Assembly (NCBI GenBank): GCA_913776195.1 | Contig: CAJYMH010000010.1 | Location: 62,001 to 126,000, forward strand | DNA from: an uncultured Caulobacter sp. | GTDB lineage: Bacteria; Pseudomonadota; Alphaproteobacteria; Caulobacterales; Caulobacteraceae | Reading direction: 5' to 3' | DNA: 64,000 nucleotides | In this document: positions 22,937-30,068 of the stretch, piece by piece | Numbering within the stretch: the first letter of the stretch is position 1 | How the letters are laid out: every line of letters starts with the position of its first letter | The notes under the pieces: model-generated | What the model was told of the DNA's origin: nothing | The model's input: the letters and a program-made list of their open reading frames with translations, nothing else | The model's database searches: none | Position numbers and translations under genes: made by a program

Positions 22937-24985
22937 ATGCCTCACATCGATCGCCGCAGCCTTCTCGCCGCAGCGGCCGGCTTCGCCGCCCTGCCGCCGT
23001 CCATCGCGCGGGCCGTCGCCATTCCCGCCGATCGCCGCAGCGGGACGATCGCGGACGTGGAGCACGTGGTGATCCTGATGCAGGAGAACCGCGCCTTCGA
23101 TCACTACTTCGGGGCCCTGCCGGGGGTGCGCGGCTTCAATGATCCGTATCCCGCCCCTGTCGCGCCGGCCGCCGACGGCGCGCCACGCGACGTCATGTTG
23201 CAGCTGGGTCAGGACAAGGCGGGCGCGCCGCGCCTGGTCGCGCCCTTCCCCCTGAAGACGCGCGAGACCTTCGCCCACATGCGGGTGGAGGGGACGCCTC
23301 ATTCCTGGCCCGACGCGCAGGACGCTTGGGATGAAGGCCGGATGGGCCGCTGGGCGACGGCCAAGGGGCTTCATTCCATGGGCTATTTTGAACGGGAGGA
23401 CATCCCGTTTCAGTACGCCCTGGCCGACGCCTTCACCCTTTGCGACGCCTATCATTGCTCGATCCAGTCGAGCACCAATCCCAACCGCCTGTTCCTGTGG
23501 TCCGCCACCAACGACCCCTTGGGACAGAACGGCGGTCCGGCCCTGGCCAACTCCCATGACGTCCGGGGCAACGGCGCGCCCTATACCTGGAAGACCTATC
23601 CAGAACGCCTGCAGGCGGCGGGGGTTCGTTGGCGGGTCTATCAGGACATGGCCGACAACTTCACCGACAATCCCCTGATCGGCTTCAAGGCCTTCCAAGA
23701 CTCTATGGATGGAAAGCCGGGCTCGGATCCCGAACTGGCGCGTCGCGGCCTGACGACGGCGGCCCTGGATGTGCTGCGCGCCGACGTGCTGGCCGGCAAG
23801 CTGCCGCAGGTCTCGTGGGTGGTGGCCACGGCCGCGGGCAGCGAACACCCCGACGCCTCCAGCCCCGCCCAGGGCGCCGCCTACACCGCCGAGGTCATCG
23901 ACGCCCTGACCGCCGACCCCAAGGTCTGGGCGCGGACCGTGCTTCTGGTCATGTTCGACGAGAACGACGGCTTCTTCGACCACGTCCCGCCGCCGTCGCC
24001 GCCGTCGCGGGATGCCGATGCGCCGGGCGGATGGGCCGGCGCCTCCACGGTCGACACGACGGGCGAGTATCATCGCCTGCGCAGTCCGGACGACAAGAAG
24101 CCTGATCGCGCGGACCTGCTCGGCCGCCCCTACGGCCTCGGCGCCCGGGTGCCGTTCTACGCCATCTCGCCCTGGAGCCGGGGCGGGCGGGTGAATTCGG
24201 AGGTGTTCGACCACACCTCGGTGATCCGCTTCCTGGAGACGCGTTTCGGCGTGAAGGAGCCCAATATCTCAGCCTGGCGGCGGGCCGTCTGCGGCGACCT
24301 GACTTCCCTTTTCGACTTCGCAGCGCCCAATGTCGCGACGGTTTCTTTGCCGGATGTCGCTGCTGACGCCGCGCGGGCCAGGGCCCTGCCGGGCATGACC
24401 ATGCCGCCGATTCCTGCCGGTCGTCGTGCGGCTACGCTCGCAAGCGTCGAGCGTCCGGCCTGCCCGTCACCGTATCACCTGGATCTGCGCTGGAGCTTTC
24501 CGGCGGACGAGATCACGCTGGAGTTCATCAATCTCGGCCAGCGTGGCGCTGTGTTCCATATCTATGACCGTCTGCGCCTGGACCGCGCCCCGCGCCGCTA
24601 CACAGTGGAGGGCGGAAAGCACCTGACCGGCGCCTGGGCGCTGGAGGGCGGGCGCTACGATCTGCAGATCATGGGGCCGGATGGTTTCCATCGCCGCCTA
24701 GCGGGGAACCGCAAAACCGACGACCTCGCCATTGATGTGCAGCTGTTCGGCCCCAGCACGGCCGTCGCCGACGCCGCGCTCATGCTGTCGGCCCAGGGCG
24801 CTGGCCGCCTCCCCGCCCGCTCCACGCGCGGCGACCGCCCCGTAAGCTTGCGGGCGGGCCGCGCCGGACCGCAACAGATGCGCGTCGAGGCAAGCGCCCA
24901 GGGGCGTTATGATGTGACGGTGCTGATGGATGATGGGGGCTTCATTCGCCAGTTCGCGGGGCGCGTTCCGCGTCTCAAGAGCTGA
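22937..24985 (+). CDS. Tat-exported phosphocholine-specific phospholipase C
   Basis: A 682-residue phospholipase C of the phosphoesterase (acid-phosphatase-like) superfamily that hydrolyses phosphatidylcholine or sphingomyelin to phosphocholine and diacylglycerol. The N-terminus IDRRSLLAAAAGFAALPPS is a twin-arginine signal. The catalytic domain (about 35-480) shows EHVVILMQENRAFDHYFG, TLCDAYHCS, NPNRLFLWSATND, FDENDGFFDHVPPP and GARVPFYAISPWSRGG. Two small C-terminal DUF756-type domains follow (about 505-680). I chose ATG 22937; a TTG at 22913 would place residues before the Tat motif. It lies downstream of the TonB receptor, suggesting phospholipid degradation coupled to uptake. Confidence 0.93.
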   Translation: MPHIDRRSLLAAAAGFAALPPSIARAVAIPADRRSGTIADVEHVVILMQENRAFDHYFGALPGVRGFNDPYPAPVAPAADGAPRDVMLQLGQDKAGAPRLVAPFPLKTRETFAHMRVEGTPHSWPDAQDAWDEGRMGRWATAKGLHSMGYFEREDIPFQYALADAFTLCDAYHCSIQSSTNPNRLFLWSATNDPLGQNGGPALANSHDVRGNGAPYTWKTYPERLQAAGVRWRVYQDMADNFTDNPLIGFKAFQDSMDGKPGSDPELARRGLTTAALDVLRADVLAGKLPQVSWVVATAAGSEHPDASSPAQGAAYTAEVIDALTADPKVWARTVLLVMFDENDGFFDHVPPPSPPSRDADAPGGWAGASTVDTTGEYHRLRSPDDKKPDRADLLGRPYGLGARVPFYAISPWSRGGRVNSEVFDHTSVIRFLETRFGVKEPNISAWRRAVCGDLTSLFDFAAPNVATVSLPDVAADAARARALPGMTMPPIPAGRRAATLASVERPACPSPYHLDLRWSFPADEITLEFINLGQRGAVFHIYDRLRLDRAPRRYTVEGGKHLTGAWALEGGRYDLQIMGPDGFHRRLAGNRKTDDLAIDVQLFGPSTAVADAALMLSAQGAGRLPARSTRGDRPVSLRAGRAGPQQMRVEASAQGRYDVTVLMDDGGFIRQFAGRVPRLKS

Positions 24986-25009
24986 CCGCAGCCGAAATGC
25001 GCGACGAGA

Positions 25010-25033
25010 CACGCCCTCCGTCCGGAGGGCGTG
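25010..25033. terminator. Perfect hairpin between convergent genes
   Basis: CACGCCCTCC (25010-25019) and GGAGGGCGTG (25024-25033) form a 10-bp stem with a GTCC loop, between the phospholipase stop and the convergent small membrane protein. There is no clear T run on either side, so its strength as a terminator is uncertain. Confidence 0.55.
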
Positions 25034-25060
25034 GTCATTTAGCCAGACCCCCCTTGGGGC

Positions 25061-25303
25061 TCAGGCCATCTTGATATTGGCGAAGGCGAAAACGGAGCTG
25101 AGCTGCGGAGCCAGTTCCGGCGCTGGAGCGGCGACCGGGCGCCGGCGAGCGACGGCCTTGGCGCCCGGGAAGGGACGGCCGTTGCGCACGATGATCGCGC
25201 TGACGGTGAAGACGATGTACAGGCCAGCCAGCCACACAAAGGGAGCAAGGACGAGCATGGCCGGGTAGGCCAGGTCGAATAGCGCCTGATCAGTCGGGTT
25301 CAT
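25061..25303 (-). CDS. Small single-helix membrane protein of unknown function
   Basis: An 80-residue protein with one long hydrophobic segment (about residues 12-40, MLVLAPFVWLAGLYIVFTVS) and a basic, proline-rich tail (VARRRPVAAPAPE). The ATG at 25303 has GGAG upstream. I recognise no family. A roughly comparable layout (one helix plus basic tail) is seen in the small protein at 28625-28885, but I see no clear sequence relation. Confidence 0.6.
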   Translation of the reverse strand: MNPTDQALFDLAYPAMLVLAPFVWLAGLYIVFTVSAIIVRNGRPFPGAKAVARRRPVAAPAPELAPQLSSVFAFANIKMA

Positions 25304-25652
25304 TGGGTAGCTCCGCAGGTGCCCAGGAGTTTAACCCTGTGCAACTCTAACTGTGCCGCTTTAGGGCTCCGTGTAAACGCCCTATTGCGCGAACCGATCC
25401 GGCGCGGCCAATTTGTCGCAGCATTTGCGGACTTTACCGCATTGATTTTCGCGTCTCGGGGGAATTTCGCGTAAATCTCGCGTTAACCATGACCGGCGAT
25501 CGGGCTATATCTGATCAATGTTTAGGCGCCGCCCGGGGCGCTGGATGTCAATTAACGCCCCGACCCATTTCATTAACCTTGTGGATACCGGTAAGGCTCA
25601 GCCTCACGCGCTAGTATCGTATGCAACGATGCGCGCGGCCCTAGGGGGGGTC
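25304..25652. promoter_or_regulatory. Intergenic regulatory region with CtrA-like sites; no gene seen
   Basis: This 349-bp gap between two divergent genes holds no supportable gene, although a frame is open from 25518. It has four TTAAC motifs (25331, 25483, 25552, 25573), unusual for such GC-rich DNA. TAAA at 25472 lies seven bases before TTAACCAT at 25483-25490, one base short of the CtrA consensus TTAA-N7-TTAA. The last two motifs lie 21 bp apart, two helical turns. The likely target is the downstream MCP-like gene. The spacing is read directly; CtrA control is inferred. Confidence 0.45.
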
Positions 25653-26744
25653 ATGAGCGACACCGATGTCAGCCTTCGTCCGGAACGCATTCTGGACCTG
25701 TCCGAGCGCTTGAGCGCGGTCGCCGGTCAGAAGATCGGCGAGATCGCTATGATCAACCGCGAAGCCAAGATGTTGTCGATCAACGCCCTGATCGTGGCGG
25801 CCCGGGCGGGCGAGGCGGGCCGCGGCTTCGCCATCGTCGCTGACGAATTCAAGAAGATCGCCGCCGAGATCGATAACGTCGCCTTGGATCTGCAGAGCCA
25901 GTTCCGCGCCGATCTCGACGAGCTGACCCGGGTGGGTCGCTCGATCCTCGACCATCTGCGCGGCCAGCGGCTCGCCGACCTGGCGCTGAACGCGATCGAG
26001 ATCATCGACCGCAACCTCTATGAGCGCACCTGCGACGTGCGCTGGTGGGCCACCGACAGCGCCATCACCGCCTGCGCGGCCGACCCGACGCCCGAAGCGT
26101 CCGCCTACGCCAGCAAGCGCCTCAAGGTCATTCTCGACGCCTACACCGTCTATCTGGACCTGTGGATCTGCGACGCTCAGGGTCGGGTCATCTCCACCGG
26201 CCGGCCGGACCTCTATCCCAGCGCCGTGGGCCAGTCGGTGGCCGAGACGTCTTGGTTCCGCAACGCCATGCGCACCGCCTCCGGCGACGACTTCGCTGTC
26301 TGCGACATCGAAAAGGTCCGCGCCCTGGGCGACGCCCCGGTGGCCACTTACGCCACCGCCATCCGTCAGGACGGCGAGACGCGCGGCAAGCCGATCGGTG
26401 TGCTGGGCATCCATTTCGACTGGCGCCCTCAGGCCCAGGCCGTGGTCGACGGCGTGCGTCTGACCGCCGAGGAGCGCGCCAAGTCCCGCGTCATGCTGCT
26501 GGATCAAAAGGGCCGCATCCTGGCCTCGTCCGACAAGAAGGGCGTGCTTGAGGACACCTTCCGCCTGAACGTCCAGGATGGAACCATGGGCAGCTATTCG
26601 GCGGAGGGGCGGACCATCGGCTACGCCCTCACGCCGGGCTACGAGACCTACAAGGGTCTCGGCTGGTACGGCTGCATTGTCCAGGCTGAGGATATGGGGG
26701 TTTCCAGCGCTCCCCTCGCGCCGCCGATCAACGCCGCCGCCTAG
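25653..26744 (+). CDS. Soluble MCP-like protein with C-terminal cache/PAS-like sensor domain
   Basis: A 363-residue protein. Residues about 25-75 contain AKMLSINALIVAARAGEAGRGFAIVADEFKKIAAEID, the hairpin-tip consensus of methyl-accepting chemotaxis proteins that contacts CheA and CheW. The rest (about 115-350) resembles a cache/PAS sensor, with RNLYERTCDVRWWATDSAI, YLDLWICDAQGRVISTGRP and GVLGIHFDWRPQAQAV. No membrane helix or HAMP domain is visible, and the order is the reverse of a normal MCP. I chose ATG 25653; the open frame back to 25518 crosses the promoter region. It may act as a cytoplasmic adaptor or decoy in chemotaxis signalling. It shares its stop with recQ through CTAG. Confidence 0.8.
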   Translation: MSDTDVSLRPERILDLSERLSAVAGQKIGEIAMINREAKMLSINALIVAARAGEAGRGFAIVADEFKKIAAEIDNVALDLQSQFRADLDELTRVGRSILDHLRGQRLADLALNAIEIIDRNLYERTCDVRWWATDSAITACAADPTPEASAYASKRLKVILDAYTVYLDLWICDAQGRVISTGRPDLYPSAVGQSVAETSWFRNAMRTASGDDFAVCDIEKVRALGDAPVATYATAIRQDGETRGKPIGVLGIHFDWRPQAQAVVDGVRLTAEERAKSRVMLLDQKGRILASSDKKGVLEDTFRLNVQDGTMGSYSAEGRTIGYALTPGYETYKGLGWYGCIVQAEDMGVSSAPLAPPINAAA

Positions 26745-28564
26745 TCTTCCATCGCTCCGACCACGGCTAGCACCGCCGCGCCGTAGCGATCCAGCTTACC
26801 CTGACCGACCCCTCCAGCACGTCCCAGCGCCGCCGAGCTGGTCGGCCGCACCCGCGCGATCTCCGCCAAGGTGGCGTCGTGGAAGATGACATAGGGCGGG
26901 ACTTTCTGGCGGTGCGCCTCATCCCGGCGCCAGGCTCGCAGGGCCTCGAACAGCGGCATGTCGGCGGGGGCGACCACGGTCTGGCCCTCGCGGCGGCGAC
27001 GGCTGCGATCCGACTTTTCCGCCGCCTCCGACGGCTTGCGGATCGCCACTTGCCGCTCGCCGCGATAGACGGCGCGGACGCCTTCGGGATCGCCCAGGCC
27101 GATCAGCGGCCGGTTGTCATTGGGGTCCTCTCGCAAAAGGCCCTCGAACAGCAGCTGATCGATCAGGTCTCGCCAGCCGGGGGGCGAGAACTCGGTCCCG
27201 ATGCCGAAGGTCGACATCTTCGCCTCCGCTTCGGTCACATCCTTGGTCTTGCCCAGCAGGTGATCCACCAGCCGCCCGCGGCCGAAGCGCCCGCCCATGC
27301 GGTGCACAGCGGCCAGGGCCTTCTGCGCGGCCTGGGTCGCGTCCACCGACTCCGGCGGCGACAGGCAAAGGTCGCATTGGCCGCAGACCTGCACCCCTTC
27401 CTCGCCGAAATACCGGCGGACCGAGGCGGCCCGGCAGTTCAGCCCGTCGAGCATGGCGTAGAGCTGGCGCGCCTTACGCACCTGCACGCCCTTCACCTCG
27501 GCGTCCATCTCCCGGCTCTCGACCCGGCGCAGGGCCCAGGCCAGGTCGGAGGCGCCGTATAGCGTGATCCCCTCCGCCGGCTGCCCATCGCGCCCGGCGC
27601 GGCCGATCTCCTGCCAGTAGGCCTCGATGGAGGCGGGTGGATCGGCGTGGATGACGAAGCGCACGTCCGGCTTGTCGACCCCCATGCCGAAGGCGATGGT
27701 CGCCACCATCACGGCCGCGTCAGCCTCGAGGAATTCCTCCAGCCGGTCGGCCCGCACCTGCTTGTCGAGGCCGGCGTGGTAGGCGAGGGCCGGCACCCCT
27801 GCTTCCTGCAGGGTCTTGGCCAGGGTCTCGGTCCCATCTCGGGAGCCTGCATAGATCACGCCGGAACGGTTCGGCCGCTCCAGCACCAGCTCGACCACCC
27901 GGTTCTTCGATCCGGGCCGCTTGCGCTCGGCGAACAAGGCCAGTTCCGGCCGCGCGAAGCTGTCGACGAACTCCTCGCAGCCCTCCAGCCGCAGTTCGGC
28001 CCGGATATCCTCGCGCGTTCGGTTGTCGGCCGTGGCGGTGACCGCCAGGCGCGGCACGTCCGGGAACATCTCGGCCAAGCGGCCCAGCATCCGGTACTCG
28101 GGTCGGAAGTCGTGGCCCCACTGGCTGACGCAGTGCGCCTCGTCGATGGCGATCAGGGCCAGCGGCGTGCGGCGCAGGCGATCCAGCATCGCCCCGGCCA
28201 TCAGGCCTTCCGGCGAGACATAAAGCAGGTCCAGCTCGCCCTGCTCGATCCGCCGCCAAGTCTCCGACCGCTCGTCGAGAGAGATGTTGGAATCCAGTCG
28301 CGCCGCCGCCACGCCCGACTGCTGCAGCCCCGCGACCTGATCGGTCATCAGGGCGATCAGCGGCGAGACCACGAGGCCAAGGCCCGGGCGCACGATGCTG
28401 GGGATCTGGTAGCAGAGACTTTTGCCGCCGCCGGTGGGCAGCACCGCCATGGCGCTGCGCCCCTCCAGCGCCTCGCTGATCACCTGCGCCTGCAGGCCGC
28501 GGAAATCAGCGTGGCCGAACGTCTGGCGAAGGACTTCGCGAGCCTGGGCGAGGGTGGGGGACAT
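26741..28564 (-). CDS. recQ: ATP-dependent DNA helicase RecQ
   Basis: RecQ is a 3'-5' helicase acting in recombination and fork repair. The 607-residue protein has helicase motif I (VLPTGGGKSLCYQIP, about residues 41-55), motif II (AIDEAHCVSQWGHDFRPEY), motif III region AVTATAD and motif VI (QEIGRAGRDGQ). The RQC zinc-binding cysteines lie in CRAASVRRYFGEE and CGQCDLC, and the C-terminal HRDC domain reads PPYVIFHDATLAEIARVRP. I chose ATG 28564; the frame continues 17 codons upstream without domain similarity. It is convergent with the MCP-like gene. Confidence 0.95.
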   Translation of the reverse strand: MSPTLAQAREVLRQTFGHADFRGLQAQVISEALEGRSAMAVLPTGGGKSLCYQIPSIVRPGLGLVVSPLIALMTDQVAGLQQSGVAAARLDSNISLDERSETWRRIEQGELDLLYVSPEGLMAGAMLDRLRRTPLALIAIDEAHCVSQWGHDFRPEYRMLGRLAEMFPDVPRLAVTATADNRTREDIRAELRLEGCEEFVDSFARPELALFAERKRPGSKNRVVELVLERPNRSGVIYAGSRDGTETLAKTLQEAGVPALAYHAGLDKQVRADRLEEFLEADAAVMVATIAFGMGVDKPDVRFVIHADPPASIEAYWQEIGRAGRDGQPAEGITLYGASDLAWALRRVESREMDAEVKGVQVRKARQLYAMLDGLNCRAASVRRYFGEEGVQVCGQCDLCLSPPESVDATQAAQKALAAVHRMGGRFGRGRLVDHLLGKTKDVTEAEAKMSTFGIGTEFSPPGWRDLIDQLLFEGLLREDPNDNRPLIGLGDPEGVRAVYRGERQVAIRKPSEAAEKSDRSRRRREGQTVVAPADMPLFEALRAWRRDEAHRQKVPPYVIFHDATLAEIARVRPTSSAALGRAGGVGQGKLDRYGAAVLAVVGAMED

Positions 28565-28624
28565 CGGCCCGCTTGTGGCAGGTCGCCCGCTGAATCGCCA
28601 CTCGGGAATCACCACCCAGCAAGA

Positions 28625-28885
28625 TCAGGCGATCAGGCCTTCCGGGGCCAGGGCGGCGGCCGGCGCCGGGGCGATCACATGCCGCTCGCGCCAGCGCAGC
28701 GGCGAGTCCGCACGACGCTCGCGGAAGATTTTCAAGGCCAGGCGCGGCCGGACGATGAACAGGCCCATCCAGACCAGCAGCACGCCCGCATAGCGGATCG
28801 AACCCCAGACGCGGCTCTTGGCCTTCGGCTCCGTCGGACGCAGGGCGAACGGGCGGTATTCGGCGAAGTCGATGATGTCGGCCAT
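28625..28885 (-). CDS. Small membrane-associated protein of unknown function
   Basis: An 86-residue protein, MADIIDFAEYRPFALRPTEP, with one hydrophobic segment (about residues 32-47, YAGVLLVWMGLFIVRP) followed by a basic Arg-rich stretch. ATG 28885 has GGAGGG just upstream. I recognise no family. It is divergent from the sdpR-like repressor and shares the 97-bp region that contains the palindromic operator, so it may be under the same repressor. Confidence 0.6.
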   Translation of the reverse strand: MADIIDFAEYRPFALRPTEPKAKSRVWGSIRYAGVLLVWMGLFIVRPRLALKIFRERRADSPLRWRERHVIAPAPAAALAPEGLIA

Positions 28886-28951
28886 GGGTCCCTCCAGCGG
28901 TGTGAGGAACAAGCTGAAGCCTTGGTGCGTCAAAATCGGTCGCATCTTTAC

Positions 28952-28969
28952 ATTAGCAATATTACTAAT
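28952..28969. promoter_or_regulatory. Near-palindromic operator, probably of the sdpR-like repressor
   Basis: ATTAGCAAT (28952-28960) and ATTACTAAT (28961-28969) form an 18-bp palindrome with a single mismatched pair. The AT-rich box stands out from the GC-rich surroundings and ends 13 bp before the start of the ArsR-type gene, in its divergent promoter region. ArsR-family autorepressors bind dyads of this kind. Confidence 0.6.
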
Positions 28970-28982
28970 TAGCGTTTTGGCT

Positions 28983-29282
28983 ATGAACGAGGTGTTCAAG
29001 GCCCTGTCCCACCCCGCCCGCCGCCAGATGGTGGCCATGCTGCGTGACCGGCCCATGGCCTCCGGGGAGATCGCGGCGGCATTCGACATGGCCTGGCCGA
29101 CCGTCACCACTCATCTGGCCGCCCTCAAGGCCGCCGGTCTGGTGGAGACGGAAAAGCTGGGCACCTCAGTCCGCTACCGTCTGGTCATCTCCGCCGTGGA
29201 GGAGGCCATGGCCTTTCTGTTGGGTCTCGCCCGGGTGGGCGAAGACGCGCCGCAGCCCGCATCGAAGGAGGTCGAGTGTTGA
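28983..29282 (+). CDS. ArsR-family winged-helix repressor, SdpR-like
   Basis: A 99-residue ArsR/SmtB-type repressor, MNEVFKALSHPARRQMVAML, with recognition helix MAWPTVTTHLAALKAAGLV. The cysteine pair that binds metal in ArsR or SmtB is absent. It overlaps the following SdpI-like membrane protein gene by 7 bp, the sdpR-sdpI arrangement of Bacillus, in which membrane-bound SdpI sequesters the autorepressor SdpR. ATG 28983 is preceded by the palindrome at 28952-28969. Confidence 0.88.
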   Translation: MNEVFKALSHPARRQMVAMLRDRPMASGEIAAAFDMAWPTVTTHLAALKAAGLVETEKLGTSVRYRLVISAVEEAMAFLLGLARVGEDAPQPASKEVEC

Positions 29283-29974
29283 GCCAGCTTCCCAGAAACA
29301 TCCGCCTTCTAGAGATCGCGTCCCTGGCCGGCAGCATGCTGATGGCGGGCGTCGCCGCCCTGGTCTGGTTCTTCGGCGCCGAAGGCTTGGTCCCTATCCA
29401 CTTCAATGTGCGCGGCGAGGCTGACGGTTGGGCTCCGCGCGAGCAGGTGGCGTTGATCATGGCGGCGGCGGCCGTCGTGGCCGCCTTCACGTTTCTGACC
29501 CTGAGCCGGATCGCGCGCGGACCGCGTGTCCAGAACTACAGCCCGGCCAATTGGAGCAGCCTCGCCGTGGGCTGGGTGATCGGCATAATCGTCCCGGCGC
29601 TCTTCATCGGCCTGATGGCGGGATTGGCCCTGGGCTGGACCCCGCCCGGCCGCGACGGCATGCCGCGCTGGATCGCGGCAGCGGTCAGCCTGACTTTCGT
29701 GATTGTTGGCGGCCTCATCGGCAAGACCAGCCCCAACCCCTTCGTGGGCGTGCGCACCTATTGGTCGAAGCGAAGCCGACTGGCCTGGGACAAGTCCAAC
29801 CGGCTGGCGGGACGGGCCTACTTCATCATCGGCCTCCTCGGTCTTGTGGCCGCCCCATTCATGCCCATGCCGATGGGTATGATGATCGTTGTGGCCGCCG
29901 TCCTGCTGGCGTCGGCCTGGGCGATATACGAAAGCTTCCGTGTCTGGCGCGCCGACCCCGACCGCCTGCCTTAA
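29276..29974 (+). CDS. SdpI / DUF1648-family membrane protein
   Basis: A 232-residue integral membrane protein with about six helices. The N-terminal DUF1648 part has VPIHFNVRGEADGWAPREQ and the C-terminal SdpI part has GGLIGKTSPNPFVGVRTYWSKRSRLAWDKSNRLAGR. In Bacillus, SdpI protects against the SDP toxin and binds SdpR. No toxin gene lies nearby, so an envelope-stress or surface-signal sensing role is as likely. GTG 29276 has AAGGAG five bases upstream; TTG 29279 is the alternative. Translation is coupled to the repressor gene through the overlap. Confidence 0.88.
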   Translation: MLSQLPRNIRLLEIASLAGSMLMAGVAALVWFFGAEGLVPIHFNVRGEADGWAPREQVALIMAAAAVVAAFTFLTLSRIARGPRVQNYSPANWSSLAVGWVIGIIVPALFIGLMAGLALGWTPPGRDGMPRWIAAAVSLTFVIVGGLIGKTSPNPFVGVRTYWSKRSRLAWDKSNRLAGRAYFIIGLLGLVAAPFMPMPMGMMIVVAAVLLASAWAIYESFRVWRADPDRLP

Positions 29975-29997
29975 GCTTCGTTCATCTCTCATAAACC

Positions 29998-30029
29998 TTG
30001 TCGCGGGTTAGGTCCTTCTCGGCTAAGAC
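29998..30029 (+). promoter_or_regulatory. Possible promoter of the penicillin-binding protein gene
   Basis: TTGTCG (29998-30003) and GCTAAGAC (30022-30029) approximate the Caulobacter housekeeping elements (TTGACGS and GCTANAWC), separated by 18 bp. An inverted repeat AAGACGC / GCGTCTT (30025-30031, 30045-30051) overlaps its end. Confidence 0.35.
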
Positions 30030-30068
30030 GCGCCAGGCTGGGCGGCGTCTTCGAGGACGGAACGGAAT

